The notes: generated from the sequence alone by a model not told the origin. A stretch of DNA of 64,000 nt from Chiua virens (GCA_019787685.1 JAHNUO010000002.1:2108001-2172000); one strand, 5' to 3'. Positions 23,069 through 35,147 are shown, counted from the first letter of the stretch. Translations and numbers: made by a program.

Positions 23069-23390
23069 AATATGTAGTGGTACTAATGAACATAGATGAA
23101 GTTCAAAGTTCAATCATTGAATGATTAGTAGTATTGTGTGTGATCCCTCAAGCTAGATCAAACTACTACAGCACTATAGAGTTGAGCAAGTGATGCTATA
23201 TTGAGCTACATAGTGTTACAGAGTCAAGATTATGGCCACATGGCCCTCTTGTACCACTGCTATATTGAACTACATAGTGCTACAGAGTCAAGACATGTAA
23301 CTATATGGCTCCCCAGAGTAGGGGGGTTGCAATGCAGCAACAACAGCTATATAGTCTACATAGAACCATGTTGCAAGCTGGGTTTTTCTG
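23069..23390. repeat. Intergenic stretch with a two-copy direct repeat
   Basis: A unit around CTATATTGAGCTACATAGTG / TTACAGAGTCAAGA occurs at about 23189-23240 and again at 23260-23310 with few changes. Nothing else is recognised. Confidence 0.5.
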
Positions 23391-24108
23391 GATGCTAGCT
23401 ATGGGAGGCGATGATGACGTGGCACTCAACACTGAAGTCCAAAGCACACGAACTAGTACCGCAGTTTTATTCACTGGGTGACAGGTTAACCCCTGCAGAG
23501 AACAAAGCCAAAGCACAAGCCTTGATACAAGGATCCACATTCACCCTTGATGGGGTTGACGAGGAGGTAAGTGCTTGAAAGTACTAAGCATGACTACTAA
23601 TGTCATTCAATTGTAGGGATCCACAAACAACATGGCTGCCCCTGCCCTTGGTGCACTCATCATATCCTTCTTTTACAATGGACCTTCATCTTTGGTGGTT
23701 ACATTTCCCAATGTCTTCACTGCCGAAGTCCCAGAAGTAGCCATCTGTTTAGCGGCAACAGTGGTATTCAGGTCACATTTATATTGGGTCCATCTACTAA
23801 CATGTTTGTTCACAGCTACAAGCTGCTATTGACAAATATGTGGCAACCGGCACCTGCAAGGACTGCAAGTTCGAATACCAGGGGTACTCCAAGATTTATG
23901 TGCAATTTCACTCCATGCAATTTGCTATCAACAACAATCCGAAGCATGCCACAAAAACAAAGGCACTGAGAGTCAAGTGGGCAGAGTCTGCCAAGTATGT
24001 TCTACAATTTTAACTTATCAGATCTATCTAACATTTTCTAGTGTGCCTGCCAATGAACCTGGCAATATCATCACATTTGAGAATGATTTCATGCCGATTC
24101 TTGACTAA
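23391..24108 (+). pseudogene. DUF6532-like gene remnant B
   Basis: Exon blocks: an upstream piece near 23410-23565 readable as a decayed WHSTLKSKA... region, then STNNMAAPALGALIISFFYN and LVVTFPNVFTAEVPEVAICL (23617-23770). After an intron come AAIDKYVATGT (about 23820) and FEYQGYSKIYVQFHSMQFAI (about 23870). The last exon is VPANEPGNIITFENDFMPIL with stop TAA at 24106-24108. The gene at 54971-57797 is a better preserved relative with the same exon order. Only the C-terminal part is present here. Confidence 0.7.
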
Positions 24109-24470
24109 TCTGCCACCTGCTTTGGTTATAGTGTAGCCACACAACATTCGTTCCTGATTTGTTCTTGTTTTGCAATTCCTGATGGTTCCTGCCCTATTTT
24201 GATTACTTTCTCAGCTGTAAAATAAACATCCTGTTGCCAATGTTACCATTTTGGTTGTTTTCTGACATGTCCATGCAACTGTGTCAAGTAAAAGCCTTAG
24301 TCTGCAACTCTGTCAAGACAAATAATTTGTGACTGACTATATTTTCAACTTATTCTTCACAGACCTATATAGGTCTTGGGATATCTGGAGTACTAGGTAC
24401 CTCTCTTTAGAGTCTGTGTTACTATATCCATCTATATAGCCCTACACAGATTATTACTTGTTTGCTGATG
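24109..24470 (+). repeat. Downstream end of the remnant-B transposon
   Basis: AT-rich sequence ending GTTTGCTGATG at 24470. The last ~110 bp, read in reverse complement, match 54632-54750 with shared blocks (CATCAGCAAAC, GAGGTACCTAGTA, CCAGAT, AGATCTAT-like). The two therefore mark the same terminus of one element family, on the 3' side of the DUF6532-like gene. Confidence 0.65.
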
Positions 24471-24897
24471 CAGGAGGTGGCTATGACAAGGTTGAGGAAC
24501 TTGGCAGTAGTGTTGACAGTGAAGAAAGATAACAAAGTTCCAATGAAACAACCTAGAACAAAGACTGAACTGGATGTAGTGAGAGTGGTTGAGAGAGGTG
24601 TTCAATCAAAGAGGTGAAAACTTCAAGAGAACTTTGTTAGAGTCCTCTGGCATCAATTCATGGGGTTTATATACTACATGGATGTCAGAGTTCTAATCTG
24701 AGTATGAACTACGGTACAATGCTATTGGATGATAAAGAATGAGTCATAGATAAGAAACATAGCCTTGCATAGGTATCTGGTGGGTTGTGAGTCATGATGA
24801 GTAATGTGTGAATACATGTGTAGGAATCGAGTCATATGTAAGAAGCATGGCTATGGGAGAATGCTGTGTTTATGTGGCAGCCAATAGGATATGATCC

Positions 24898-25489
24898 TGT
24901 TAGAGACCGTGTGACTTGGAGGTAGCCAACTCTGGATCTCCAGAGTTGTAGTGTCGGATGGGACTTGGCTTCACCATATGTGGTGCACCCTTGTCACAGT
25001 CTGTCCCTATATTTCAGACATACAGAGAATGGAGGTAGATGTAAGACTCAACATAAAGTGGAGTCAAGGGGAGTAAGACCGTCAAGACCATCAAGGTCTT
25101 ACAGAGTGTTCAGAGTGAGTCATACAAATAAACTAATATTCAGACTAAAGTTACAATCGAAGTAACTATGGTTTATATACTCAGAGGAAACATAATGATT
25201 AGTCATGGAGCAAGGAGATGAGTAATATGGAGAAACAGAGAATGACTAATTCTGAGTAAGATAGGAGATCAGGAAACAAGATAACCAGAGGTAAGTCAGG
25301 TACTGAGGAAGCTGGAGCTGTGCTCATAAGCAAGACACAGGTTATGTACTAAAACGAAAGAGGAAACATATATATGTAACGGAGGTCTGGGGTCACAGAG
25401 TTGCATCCTGAGGGAGATCGACCTGGAGTTATCATCTAAGAGATTAGGAGTTATATCCAGAGGAATAGAGAACAGAGCAGTATATGACA
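24898..25489 (+). repeat. Solo LTR of the second family (CpG-depleted copy)
   Basis: 592 bp, TGTTAGAGACCGTGTGACTT ... GTATATGACA, flanked by GATCC on both sides (24893-24897 and 25490-25494). It is collinear with 18664-19217, but most CpG sites of that copy appear here as TpG or CpA. Confidence 0.88.
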
Positions 25490-25608
25490 GATCCTGTGGA
25501 CAGCCTTGACATGAGGCATTAGACTTAGAAAAGATTGAAAGTATAATCCATAGAGGGATAAAATGTTGAGATCATAACAAACGACCCCCAGTCACCATTG
25601 AGGCACTA

Positions 25609-26179
25609 ATGCTTTTGGTAAAGTCACTCAATTTCTCCTCTTCACTGGATATTGCCGTCTCAGCCATCACATGTGCTGCTTTCTGGTCATGCTGTTGCCT
25701 TGGCGAACTCTTACCTCCATCTGCTCACAACTTCAACCCATCCAAACACTGGCATGTCTTGCACTCCATTCTGCCCATCACCATCAAAACTTTTCCCAAT
25801 TCTACCCCCTTCACCTCCATACATATTCCCTGGTCCAAAACTACACAAGAGTGTGGCACAGATATTTCCATCAGTGACAGCATGTACACATTGCACAGAT
25901 CCTCTCCATGCACTTGTGCAACACCAGATCAATAGCAAAGGCCTACCCTCTCATGTCCCACTCTTCTCCTTTCGCTCTGCCACTGGTTGGACCACTCTTT
26001 CCAAACCTGTGTTCATTGCTCAATGCAATGAAATCTGGACACAGCACAGTTTTCCCAGTATGCCAGGTCATGCCTTTTGGATAGGCAGCACCACTGAACT
26101 TCTTTTACAAGGCATTAATCTAGACATTATTGCTATTCAAGGACGCTGGTTGTTACAATATCAACTTTCCATCCCTTAA
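25609..26179 (+). pseudogene. Tyrosine recombinase (Crypton/DIRS type), frameshifted C-terminal fragment
   Basis: The first frame (25609-25935) reads FWSCCCLGELLPPSAHNFNP and SIHIPWSKTTQECGTDISIS. The second frame (to 26179) continues with HVPLFSFRSATGW, SKPVFIAQCNEIW and FPSMPGHAFWIGSTTELLLQ, ending with AIQGRW. This is the catalytic half of fungal tyrosine recombinases, whose core has HxxR before GGxTELLL. Here the HxxR arginine is Trp (TGG for CGG) and the sequence degrades before the catalytic tyrosine. It is therefore inactive. Confidence 0.75.
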
Positions 26180-26575
26180 TGGACTACACTTTCAACCTTT
26201 TCTAAAGAATAATGCCTCATGTCAAGGCTGTCCAAAGGATCATATCCGATTGGCTGCCACAATCTCTCACACATGCGCTTCTATCTTTCATTTCCGTTAT
26301 CACTGACTCATCACCAGCATGCAAGGCTATGCTCTTATCTATGACTCATATCTATTCACACCTTATCATCCAATAGGATACTCTATGCCTATCTATGTAG
26401 TTCATACTCAGATTAGAAGTCCGACATCTATATAGTATATAAACCCCATGAATCAAGCCAGAGAGCTCTAACAAAGTTCTCTTGGAGTTTTCACCTCTTC
26501 ACTGGACTGAATCCCCTCTTCACTACATCTCTACAACTTTAACAATCTAGGTTGTTCTATGTTGTTTCACTGGTC

Positions 26576-26948
26576 CTCTCGAGCCTTCCTAGAATACTGG
26601 CATTGTATCAAAACTGTACTTCCTCTTTTCATCTCTTCTTCTATCAATACAGCTCATCTCCAAGATATTGATACTGTCATTAAGGACTACATATGTCATC
26701 ATAACATTCAATAGATCTTCCCTTTCTTCAATCAATCTTGTTTTGTCATCTTGCAGCTTCAGTGTGTGGCTAGGCCAACTGTGGTTTGGGCCCTAGGTGG
26801 TAAGCTGTGCTTCAGGCTGGTCATCACGTGCCCTTTCTTCTGTCCGCCTATCACTTTTTGGTGGTCCTCCTTCTGGTATGTATTGATTAGTCTGGTGCTC
26901 TGAAGGCTTGGCCTCAACTTCTGATGTCTCATCAGGAAAAGTGCAAAT
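26576..26948. other. No gene recognised
   Basis: Sequence between the inverted-repeat structure and the Plavaka 2 end. Short plus-strand frames exist but contain stops and no motif I can name. Confidence 0.4.
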
Positions 26949-27067
26949 GACCTAGCATGACCTAGCTGGTCTAGCGATAGACCAGCTAGATCATGCTAGG
27001 TCGGCTAGACCATAGTCTAGTGCCAGAGCATCCTGTCAGTGAAAGGACAGACGATCTGGCACTACGT
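26949..27067. repeat. Hairpin cluster at the left end of Plavaka 2
   Basis: A near-perfect 25-bp inverted repeat (26949-26973 with 26978-27002, one mismatch, 4-base loop) is built from CTAGCATGACCTAG and AGCTGGTCTA blocks. A second hairpin follows at about 27022-27067 (TAGTGCCAGA ... TCTGGCACTA, with inner CTGTC/GACAG). Such dyads are typical of subterminal transposase sites. Confidence 0.7.
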
Positions 27068-27273
27068 CACTGCTAGACTGATGATAGGCCTGTGCCAGTG
27101 CACTGATAGGACCAGCCTACAATGGCTAGAATCTGAACTGGTGCCAGATTTGCGCATTATTCAAGCCAGCACCACACATGAGAGACCACTCAACCAATCA
27201 TATTTCCTGACACAGAACTCTAATAATCACATTATCGCACGTGGGGGCTTGCATGTTGCAGCTGCTGTGAGAC

Positions 27274-29927
27274 TCAGTAACTGTCCTCTGAGTCTCCATG
27301 CCAGCCTGAGTGGCTTCTATTCTCATCCTCAACATCTTCTGTAGCCCTGCCCTGCCCACCATCCACCCCTTCCATGTCAGCTTCCTCACCCTCGGTATTG
27401 TCTATGCTTGCTTTCTCATCCCCCACACCATCTAAGCCTGCTTCCTCGCCTGCTCTGTTCATGCCAGTGCTCATCTCCTCGCTCTTGGATTCTGAAACTT
27501 GGATTTGAGCCTGAGCTGCTGTAAGATATTCTTCATTTTGGCAAACCCCATCTGCCTGGATTGCATCTTGATCTGTGCCTGTTAAGTCAGCAGCTGACAA
27601 TGTTTGCACTAAAGAGATTATCTTTTTTCACTTATTTTCGCTCAAGCCTGATGTGGACGAAGCATACTGCTGTGCCGCCATGGCAAACTTGTGATCAAAC
27701 TGATTTTTGCCAGATCGACATCCTTGACTATCGCCGTCCCCTGTGAAGTCAAGTATGTTCTTCACGTTCTCACCTCCTCTGAACAATTCCAGTGCATGCT
27801 CGAGCTTTTGACCATTAGCCTTGCATCACATACAGATAGTGGTGCTTACTGAGGCAGCACACAATGCCAGTGCACCAAAAGGCTTTCCAAATGCCAAAAA
27901 CTGATTGGCTCCCACCCACTGGAGGTGCTTAGTGAGAATCAATGTCATGAGAGGGGCTTCCCAAGCCCCCTTCATGTTCTAATAATAGATGTTGCATAAG
28001 CAGCTAACGGTGGTGAATATTGAATGCATCCCGCTCACCTCAGGGTCCTTGTAAATAAGTGGAAACATTGGTTTATCATTGCTGTCACGGATGAATGGGA
28101 CTTGAGATTTCACAAACGCTACCCGGGCTTCGCAATCCTTGATATACTCAGATGCTTTGAAGTATTGTTCCAGACAATAAATCCCACATTTGCCTATATC
28201 ACTGCACCATGTGTTGAGTCGGTCACATGCCTGGAACAAGTCCTGTCATGATGTCACCTCATTTAGAATAAACACCTACTATTTTTTTGATCGCTGGATA
28301 CTTGGTAACATCGAGACGAGCGTCCCCCAAGTTGAAGATGTCGTCCCACAGCTGTTGGATTGTGGGCATGAGATCCGGGTTCTCATTAATGCCAAAGGGG
28401 TCATCTGTGGACCCAGCCCAATCAACGAGAAGACAGATCAGGGTGTCCTATTGACACTTTGCGACCAGGGTGTCTTCAATGGGGAGATCCTTGACTTTCA
28501 TGTTCCTCAGTGCCTTCAAGATCAATTGCATCCCTGGGCCCTGTGCAACCTCCATTCCTGGCAACATATGATTGACATTCACCTTGGAAACCTTCAAACC
28601 CATCTATGAGAGACCAAAACACACTGCAAACACCATGCAACCACATGGTGAGTATGTATTGCTGACGATTACTAATGACAACTCACGGATTTGGTTGGTT
28701 GCACCACAGCCACCAAATTCCCACCTCCCTCAGACTCTTGCATTCCACTGCTTGCCAGCTTTCTGGCTTTTTGGGCTGCCCCACACTGCTCAATCATGTT
28801 GGTCTACTGGTGATCGGCCTCCTTGATTTGTTTTGGGGTTAGCAAGGTACGAGGTGTACTGACTCGTGAAGTAACAGCAGCCTTATCTTTCCTGGACATA
28901 GGTGCAATCTGAGCTGTCTGGGTCACACCCACTCCTTTGGTATGATTGATTTTTTTCTTCCAATCTCTTGACAGGTTACTGGCAAATTGTGTACCCTTTT
29001 TCAGCCTCTTTGGTGCAGGTCTTTCGCGAACAATATCGACAGTGAGTAGTACCTCCCTCATTCAAAACTTACACTCACAATTCATTTCCTTCGGCCTGAA
29101 GGTCTGAGTTGGCAGGGTTTGCAACTCACTTCTGGACTGTGTTGTTTGTGGGAGTGGTTTTCCAAGCATTCCCAATATCCTCACACAGGCTATGAGGCTT
29201 TTCACGCTATAATGTAGTAAGTGTGGTTCTTTGTTGTCCAATCTGGGCCACTTACAGTTGTGTTGAAGCTAGACTTTGGTTGATTGTGGTGTTCAGCATT
29301 GCCACCATTGTCACCTTCGCTTTCATTCGAATCAATCTGGGCCACTGCATAGGTCCAGCACAGGGCACGAGGATTTTTGCCACACTACAAATAGTAAGTG
29401 TTATGCTTCATGAGCCATAGCTTTGAACATCCTGATTCTTTCGAACCAACATTCATGTATTCGGACTCTGACGCAGGGTCTGTGGTAGGTTCCATTTGCA
29501 CATTGTCATCAGGTCCTAATCTGTCCCCTTCAGCCTGAGGTGCAACAAGATCGTTCATCTCATACTCAGTGGGGATTCCTGACAATTTTTGTCAGCAAGC
29601 TATCATCGAGCATTTTAGAGGCTTGGTTGAGTCCTTGCCTGTCTCCAGGTCTTGTGTGCATTGGAGTGCACCCACCCCTCTTTTTGTGGACATTCTGGTG
29701 TGACTTAGATATGTATCATCCTCATCCCGGAGCTGATCTTCCATCACAGCAATAGCTAGAGCCTTTTCATGTCATTCCTTGGCCACCTGGTCTTGCACCT
29801 TGGCAGCAGCAACAACCTCACGTGCTTCGTCAGCATTTTTCTGGGTGGTAGTGCAGCATTTTTGTGTGTTTGCCCAGATGATGGCTATGGGGTCAACATT
29901 GGCGTTTTTGCAGATGGGGTGTGCCAT
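27274..29927 (-). pseudogene. DUF6532-like accessory gene of Plavaka 2
   Basis: The ATG at 29927 gives MAHPICKNANVDPIAIIWAN and a coiled-coil-like Ala/Glu-rich segment (ADEAREVVAAAKVQDQVAKE). A stop (TGA) follows, then an acidic block (29385-29585). The basic segment APKRLKKGTQFASNLSRDWK (28804-29061) is next. The domain proper runs from about 28600 to 27979: MQLILKALRNMKVKDLPIED, MPTIQQLWDDIFNLGDARLD, CGIYCLEQYFKASEYIKDCE, VAFVKSQVPFI and FPLIYKDPEVSG. The C-terminus (27274-27609) is Glu-rich. The order parallels the Plavaka 1 partner gene. Stops show it is decayed. Function unknown. Confidence 0.65.
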
Positions 29928-30192
29928 GATGGTACTGCAAAAGAAAAAGAGACGAGGGAGGTAAGACCTTGCTTCTGGACCTTTTTTTTACTGGCTAATG
30001 GAATTTTTTGGCTGCCAACCCAACACATTTTCGTCCTCCTCAATAAAAGTCCCATACATGGTGATCTTTTTTGTGTGGGCTAATGTATTCTGAATTATTT
30101 GTTTAGCACAAGGTTTCCCCCTCAAGAATGGAGACCCTTAGCATGGCAATCTTTTTTTCACTGCCCAATGTATCCTGCAGCACCCATTTGGC
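29928..30192. promoter_or_regulatory. Divergent intergenic region of Plavaka 2
   Basis: About 265 bp between the two head-to-head genes. Two or three related T-rich segments (for example TGGACCTTTTTTTTACTGGC and CAATCTTTTTTTCACTGCCC) repeat the pattern T-run then a CTGGC/GGGC-like motif. No TATA box stands out. Confidence 0.4.
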
Positions 30193-33100
30193 ATGTCAAC
30201 AGTCACCCTGAAATCGTTCATGGAACTAACAACACTTATTCAGAACTCTGTGCTTTGCAACATCACTATGTCTCCCCCCACACTACTGAATCGCCTGCTA
30301 TGCCCTCATTGCTCCAAAATGTTTACTTCACAGCGGGGGTGCACGGGGCATGTTCATACTGTGCATCCCGACCAACAGCACCCTCAAGCTGACTCAGACT
30401 CCAAGTCAGACCCAGTTGGTTCCTTGAGCCATGCACCTGAGCATCACAATACCCACTCCCCCATTGCCCATCCAGATGATCTTGCAGACCTTGGAGTCAG
30501 GGATCAGTCGCCAGAAGGTCCCTATGTTGACCATGCACTTGCAGGAGGGACAGTATGGAAAGAGTATCACCCATATCTGACCAGTTTGTACCATATTGTC
30601 AAAAAATAAATTTTACTGATCATGAAATCCAGCACAACCCTGTGATGAGTCTGGGGTGCCATTACCTCCCGGTCATCCTCCTAGCTCTCGTGCTCAGCAT
30701 GACCCCACTGACTGGTCCCCCTTTACTGGTCAGCATGACTTCCTCCTTGCAGATTTTCTCTTTAGGCACGAGGAGATGTCAGCAGGAAATATCAACCACC
30801 TCATGGGACTTTGGGCATTCCAAGCCCTCCAGCAGCAACCCAACAGCCTAGGGAGCAATCCATCGTCTTTGGGCGCACCTTTCCTATTCGCTGCCCACAT
30901 GTATGCAACAATCGACCAAATACAGTCAGGTGGAGCTCCTTGGGAATGTATGAAAGTTTCACCAAACATGAATAGGGACGAAAATCTGCCGTCCTGGAAG
31001 CGTGCTGAATATGAAGTGTGGTACTGTGATGTAGATTGTGTCCTCACCAAGATGCTTGACAATGCTGACTTCAAAGATAAATTTGACTATCGCTCCTTTA
31101 CTTACACGGATTCACAAGGGCAATGATGGTGAACAGACTTCATGTCAGGCAATTATGCCTGGCATCAAAGTGTATGTCGTGACTGAGTGGGCCTTCATTT
31201 AATACTCACAACTTTGGTGAAAATAGGACCAGATTTATGCCAATGATCACTCAACTGAGGATGCAATGTATTGTGGTATCATCCTTGGCAGTGATAAGAC
31301 CACTGTCTCTGTTGCAACTGGCAACGTAGAGTACCACCCATTGTATCTCTCCATCACTAATCCCCACAATTGTGTGCATAGAGCCCACAACCAGGCAGTG
31401 ATACTGATTGCTTTTCTTGCAATCCTGAAAGGTACATTGTCTTGTTCTTTTTTTAGTATGCTATTTTACATGACTATTATCTGGATTTCTAGCAGCTTGC
31501 AAGGAAGACAATGATGTGGCTTTCTGCTCATTCAAAAAGAAATTATATCATGTCTCCATATTAGCGATATTGCAACCAGCAAAGCCAGCCATGATCACTC
31601 TGGTCATGCACCATTGTCCTGATGGCCATTGGTGCAGTGTAATATTCGACTTGGTGGCTTTCATTGCTGACTATCCCAAGCAAGTTATGCTGACCAGGAT
31701 TGTGCAAGGATGGTGTTCCAAGTGCATATAACATACTATATTGCTGGCACCGTTATTCATATGCACATATCAGATGTATGGCACCAATGAATGATCTTGA
31801 TGGTCCAGGGGGGTGATGTACACACGCTCTGCACTGCCTACTTCGTGATGCACTTCCTTTGGATGTACTTTGGCATGAGTATGGGATAGACATCACTATT
31901 ATTGTTAGTATCTTTTTCTTTTATTTTCTCATGTGCGTCTGGTTCATTGACAAGGTTTTTGTCAGCTGTTCACCCATGATTTCCCTCATGCAGATATATT
32001 TGCAATGATATCGCCCGATCTACTTCATCAGCTGATCAAAGGGACATTCAAGGATCACCTTGTGACGTGGACTTGTGAATGGATTGAGGCTGAGTGTGAG
32101 CCTGCCTGTGCCAAGGAGATTCTAGATGACATTGATAGGCGGTAAGTGACTGTGCTGATTTATTGTGTTAAAGAATGACAGTTGTGTAGTCTAGCTGTAG
32201 TACCTCATTTCACCGGTCTACATCGCTTTCCCCATGGCCACTGCTTCAAACAATGGACAGGTGACGACTCTAAAGCACTAATGAAGGTGCATATGTATAC
32301 TACATCTTAACTGCTTTATAGGGAACTTAACAAAAATATAGATCTACTTACCCACTATTGCCAAATACATTCCCCCATAGCTGGTGCAGTGTTTAGCTGC
32401 TTTTTTGGATTTTTACTACATTGTTCGTCGATCGGAACTTGGAGTCAAGGACCTGGAAGATGCTGAGAATGCTTTGGTAGCATTTCACTCACACTGTGAG
32501 GTGTTCTGTTCCAAAGTTTGGCCCACCAGATTCTCCCTCCCTCATCAACACACACCTGTGTCACTACATCTGTATAATTCAGGAATTCGGGGCACCAAAT
32601 GGCCTGTGCAGTTCCATTACTGAATCATGCCATATAACAGCAGTCAAACACCCATGGCATTGCTTGAACTGTTACAACGCCCTTGGCCAAATGCTTTTAA
32701 CTATTCAATGTCTCAACAAGCTCGCTACTGCCCGGATTTTTTTTGTTGAACAGGGTATGCTCCCACCTGATGTTGAAGCTCCCTCATCAATCCAAGCGGC
32801 CTCTACCAGCCAGGATATTGACCAACAAGAGCCAAATGACAAGGCTGTCAATACCGAGCATATTGAAAGCCATATGCATTTACCCATGTGACCCCGTAAG
32901 TATGTTTAAATTATCATTTGACATGATATACTTATCCTGCCTTCAGAATGTGGATATGCGATACAACTAACATGTCTGGCTCTCCAAATCCATGAACCAC
33001 AGCTCCCCCGGCTAGTCCACAACTTTCTTGATGCAGAGCACGGCTCTCTGTTGATTGATGTCACCAGTTTCAAGGGACCAGTCTCAGTTTTCCACTCAGT

Positions 33101-33580
33101 GGCAGTGACTTTTCATGCCCCATCTGACACATCTGGGATCCACAGCATGTGACGTGAATGGACCCGTGCCACACCCTCTTGGAGAGGCCATGAAGCTTGC
33201 AAAGACTATGTCTTTATGGTTGTCAATGAGGATTGGTGTGGGATGTGAGGGATGGTTGTTGGTCGTGTCCATCTTTTTTTTCATTCGTCTTCAGCGGCAA
33301 GATGTATCCATGTCCATTGGTTGACAGGTTTACATGAATAGGAAATGCTCCTGATCCAGTGACTGGGCTCTGGAAGGTTCGTCCACAGGTAGATCGTCAT
33401 GGGCAATGAGGTCAATCTGTTGAACACATTGATGTCATATATAGGGCAGTGCATCTGATTCCTGTATTTGGTGAGGGAGCCCTCCCCCCAGACTTTAATT
33501 CAATGCTCTCACTGGATGCATTTAACTCATACTATGTAAATAAATATGCTGATCACCACACAAATGAAATTGTGTTTTGA
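30193..33580 (+). pseudogene. Plavaka transposase (element 2), multi-exon, decayed
   Basis: Starts at ATG 30193 or 30268, shortly before a C2H2 finger LLCPHCSKMFTSQRGCTGHV then HTVH. The block at 30656-31126 holds GGAPWECMKVSPNMNRDENL and ADFKDKFDYRSFTY. The signature GIILGSDKTTVSVATGNVEY...LYLSI...FLAILK is at 31266-31430, then FKKKLYHVSILAIL (31531) and HWCSVIFDLVAFIADYPKQV. Further on are FLDFYYIVRRSEL (32400), APNGLCSSITESCHITAVKH and YNALGQMLLTIQCLNKLATA (32590-32735). Then come a RATPSWRGHEACKDYVF block (about 33160-33220) and HLIPVFGEGALPPDFNSM...YYVNKYADHH to TGA 33578-33580. Frameshifts and stops interrupt it. Same family as the Plavaka 1 enzyme but clearly divergent. Confidence 0.85.
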
Positions 33581-34249
33581 TGAGACAGCTGAGACTTTGA
33601 GTTTCCAATCAGATTGGACTTTGCAGAATTTTTGTGAGTGGGAATGACACATGACATGTTCGAGTTGCAACAGAAATGTGTTACACTCACCCCACTTTCC
33701 TTGACTCCCCCTCAACCTCAAAACTTGTGTGGTATGTTCACTTCACAACCCAATTATTTGTCATTTGATACTCACCCTATGCAGTGTATTTAGATGTTAT
33801 CCCCATCTTCAGATCGACACAAAACAGCCCCAGCATATCCAGCTCATTCCTCTTGCCTTCAAGATACCTAAACCATGTACCGCGGGCCTGGGTATGGGTA
33901 GGATACAAGCAAAGCATGGGATGCGAGACCTAACCTTTACTCACAGGTTACACCTATAGGACACGACATCAGATTGATAACACGCGCAGGATTCTCCGGC
34001 CTCGTCAGGGTACACATCACTCATGCATCATGTGGATTGATGGTATGTTCCACCCCCCACTCCCTGTTCTTCATGCCATCTGGCAATGCAACGTGTGCAG
34101 GACATGACTCAGACTGAACATGTGCAGGACACGATGTTGGATTGACAACAGTGTGTACTGCTTCCCTCATGCTCCTATGCAACTAGCTCTCACCAATCCT
34201 TTATTCCTCACCCACCCTCTCCAAGGTCCTTTATGCCCCTAGTTGTGAT
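33581..34249. other. No gene recognised
   Basis: About 670 bp downstream of the transposase stop. Short frames on both strands lack motifs. A short phrase GTGCAGGACA(T/C)GA repeats near 34095-34135 together with CAGATTGA/GGATTGACAAC. It is probably the decayed 3' flank of the transposon. Confidence 0.4.
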
Positions 34250-34419
34250 ATGGATCCATTTCCGACATCTTGCAATATTATTTTGCCCTATGTACCAAGG
34301 AGTGGCTCGCTCAGGCGATGTGCAACACTGCTGTTGGGAGTCTATATTTGGATGCATGTCAATGGGATGAACAAGGCCAGCCTGACATCTTATAACTCTA
34401 GCCTGCCGATTTCGGGACT
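34250..34419 (+). pseudogene. ORF interrupted by chromovirus A (5' half; 3' half at 49565-49853)
   Basis: The ATG at 34250 starts MDPFPTSCNIILPYVPRSGS and reaches the insertion at 34419. Joining 34419 to 49565 (one GGACT copy kept) continues the frame without a stop through SYSLTPTQSSLGNRMVQITT to TGA at 49851-49853, about 152 codons in all. I do not recognise the protein. It lies inside the inferred Plavaka 2 element. That the frame restores exactly supports it having been one open frame, though a random open frame of this size is possible. Confidence 0.5.
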
Positions 34420-35145
34420 TGTTACAATTTCTTTCTTTCGTTTCTCTTGTACATCTTTACTTTACTCGATACCTAGGTATCTTCGTACGTTCATCCGTAC
34501 TCGTTCTCCTCTGGCTTTTGTAACTCCGCACTGGCCTTACCCGGGTGCTTACGTTCTTCCTTTCTCGTCATCTTCCGATGGCATCGCACTTACTCATTTG
34601 TTTCTCGTCATCATCCGATGGCTTCGCATTTGTCATTTCATCTTCGTCATCGTCCAGTGCCTTCGCATCGTACAATTCCCTCTTTTGACTACTGCGCACT
34701 CCGTTTGGCCCTTTCGCTCTTCCGCTCTTCTGGCCTTCCCCTTTTAGTTACTTGGTCCGTGCGCAGTTCTCGTAGTATAAATACCTCGCAGCGATACTCT
34801 TGTACTCCAGTCTTGATCTCCGCAATACTAGCTGAGTATCTCTGCTCCACTCGCCACAGCGCCTGTGACCACTCGACCAGACTACTCTTAGTCCCTTATC
34901 TACTTGGACTCATCGCAGTCAACCCTCGACCCTCGACCGTCCCTCGGGTATAGATTCCCAACCGGACAACTCTCAGCAACGCCTGAGTTTTCACTCGTCT
35001 CTCTGGTAGCAATCCGCTGACCAGAACTCCTTGTTCAACTCATCAGCGCACCACGTATCAAGTGGTGGTTGTTTGAGTTATCGCAGCCACTTGGTACTTG
35101 GCGCTTTTGCGGCTACGCTAGGTCCTACCCGGAACTATCGTAACA
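34420..35145 (+). repeat. 5' LTR of chromovirus A
   Basis: TGTTACAATTTCTTTC ... ACTATCGTAACA. It contains a TATA box (TATAAATA, 34776-34783) and, 33 nt downstream, AGTCTTGATCT (34809-34819), which is exactly complementary to 35148-35158. A GATACCTAGGTATC palindrome lies near the start. Confidence 0.95.
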
Positions 35146-35147
35146 TA

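Larger units (their letters stand above)
24540..26575. repeat. Imperfect inverted-repeat structure around a recombinase fragment
   Basis: The left arm (24540-24897 and 25490-25560) and right arm (26200-26575) are reverse complements. Shared blocks include GGCAGCCAATAGGATATGATCC, GACAGCCTTGACATGAGGCA, TATAAACCCCATGAAT and AACAAAGTTCTCTTG. A solo LTR splits the left arm. The unpaired centre carries a tyrosine-recombinase remnant. Inverted repeats around a tyrosine recombinase recall DIRS-type retroelements, but no reverse transcriptase is present, so a Crypton-like or MITE-like origin is also open. Confidence 0.7.

Noticed and set aside
26949..27067. CRISPR-like or tRNA-like structure
   Set aside because: There are only two hairpins with no regular spacers, and no cloverleaf can be drawn; the genome is fungal.
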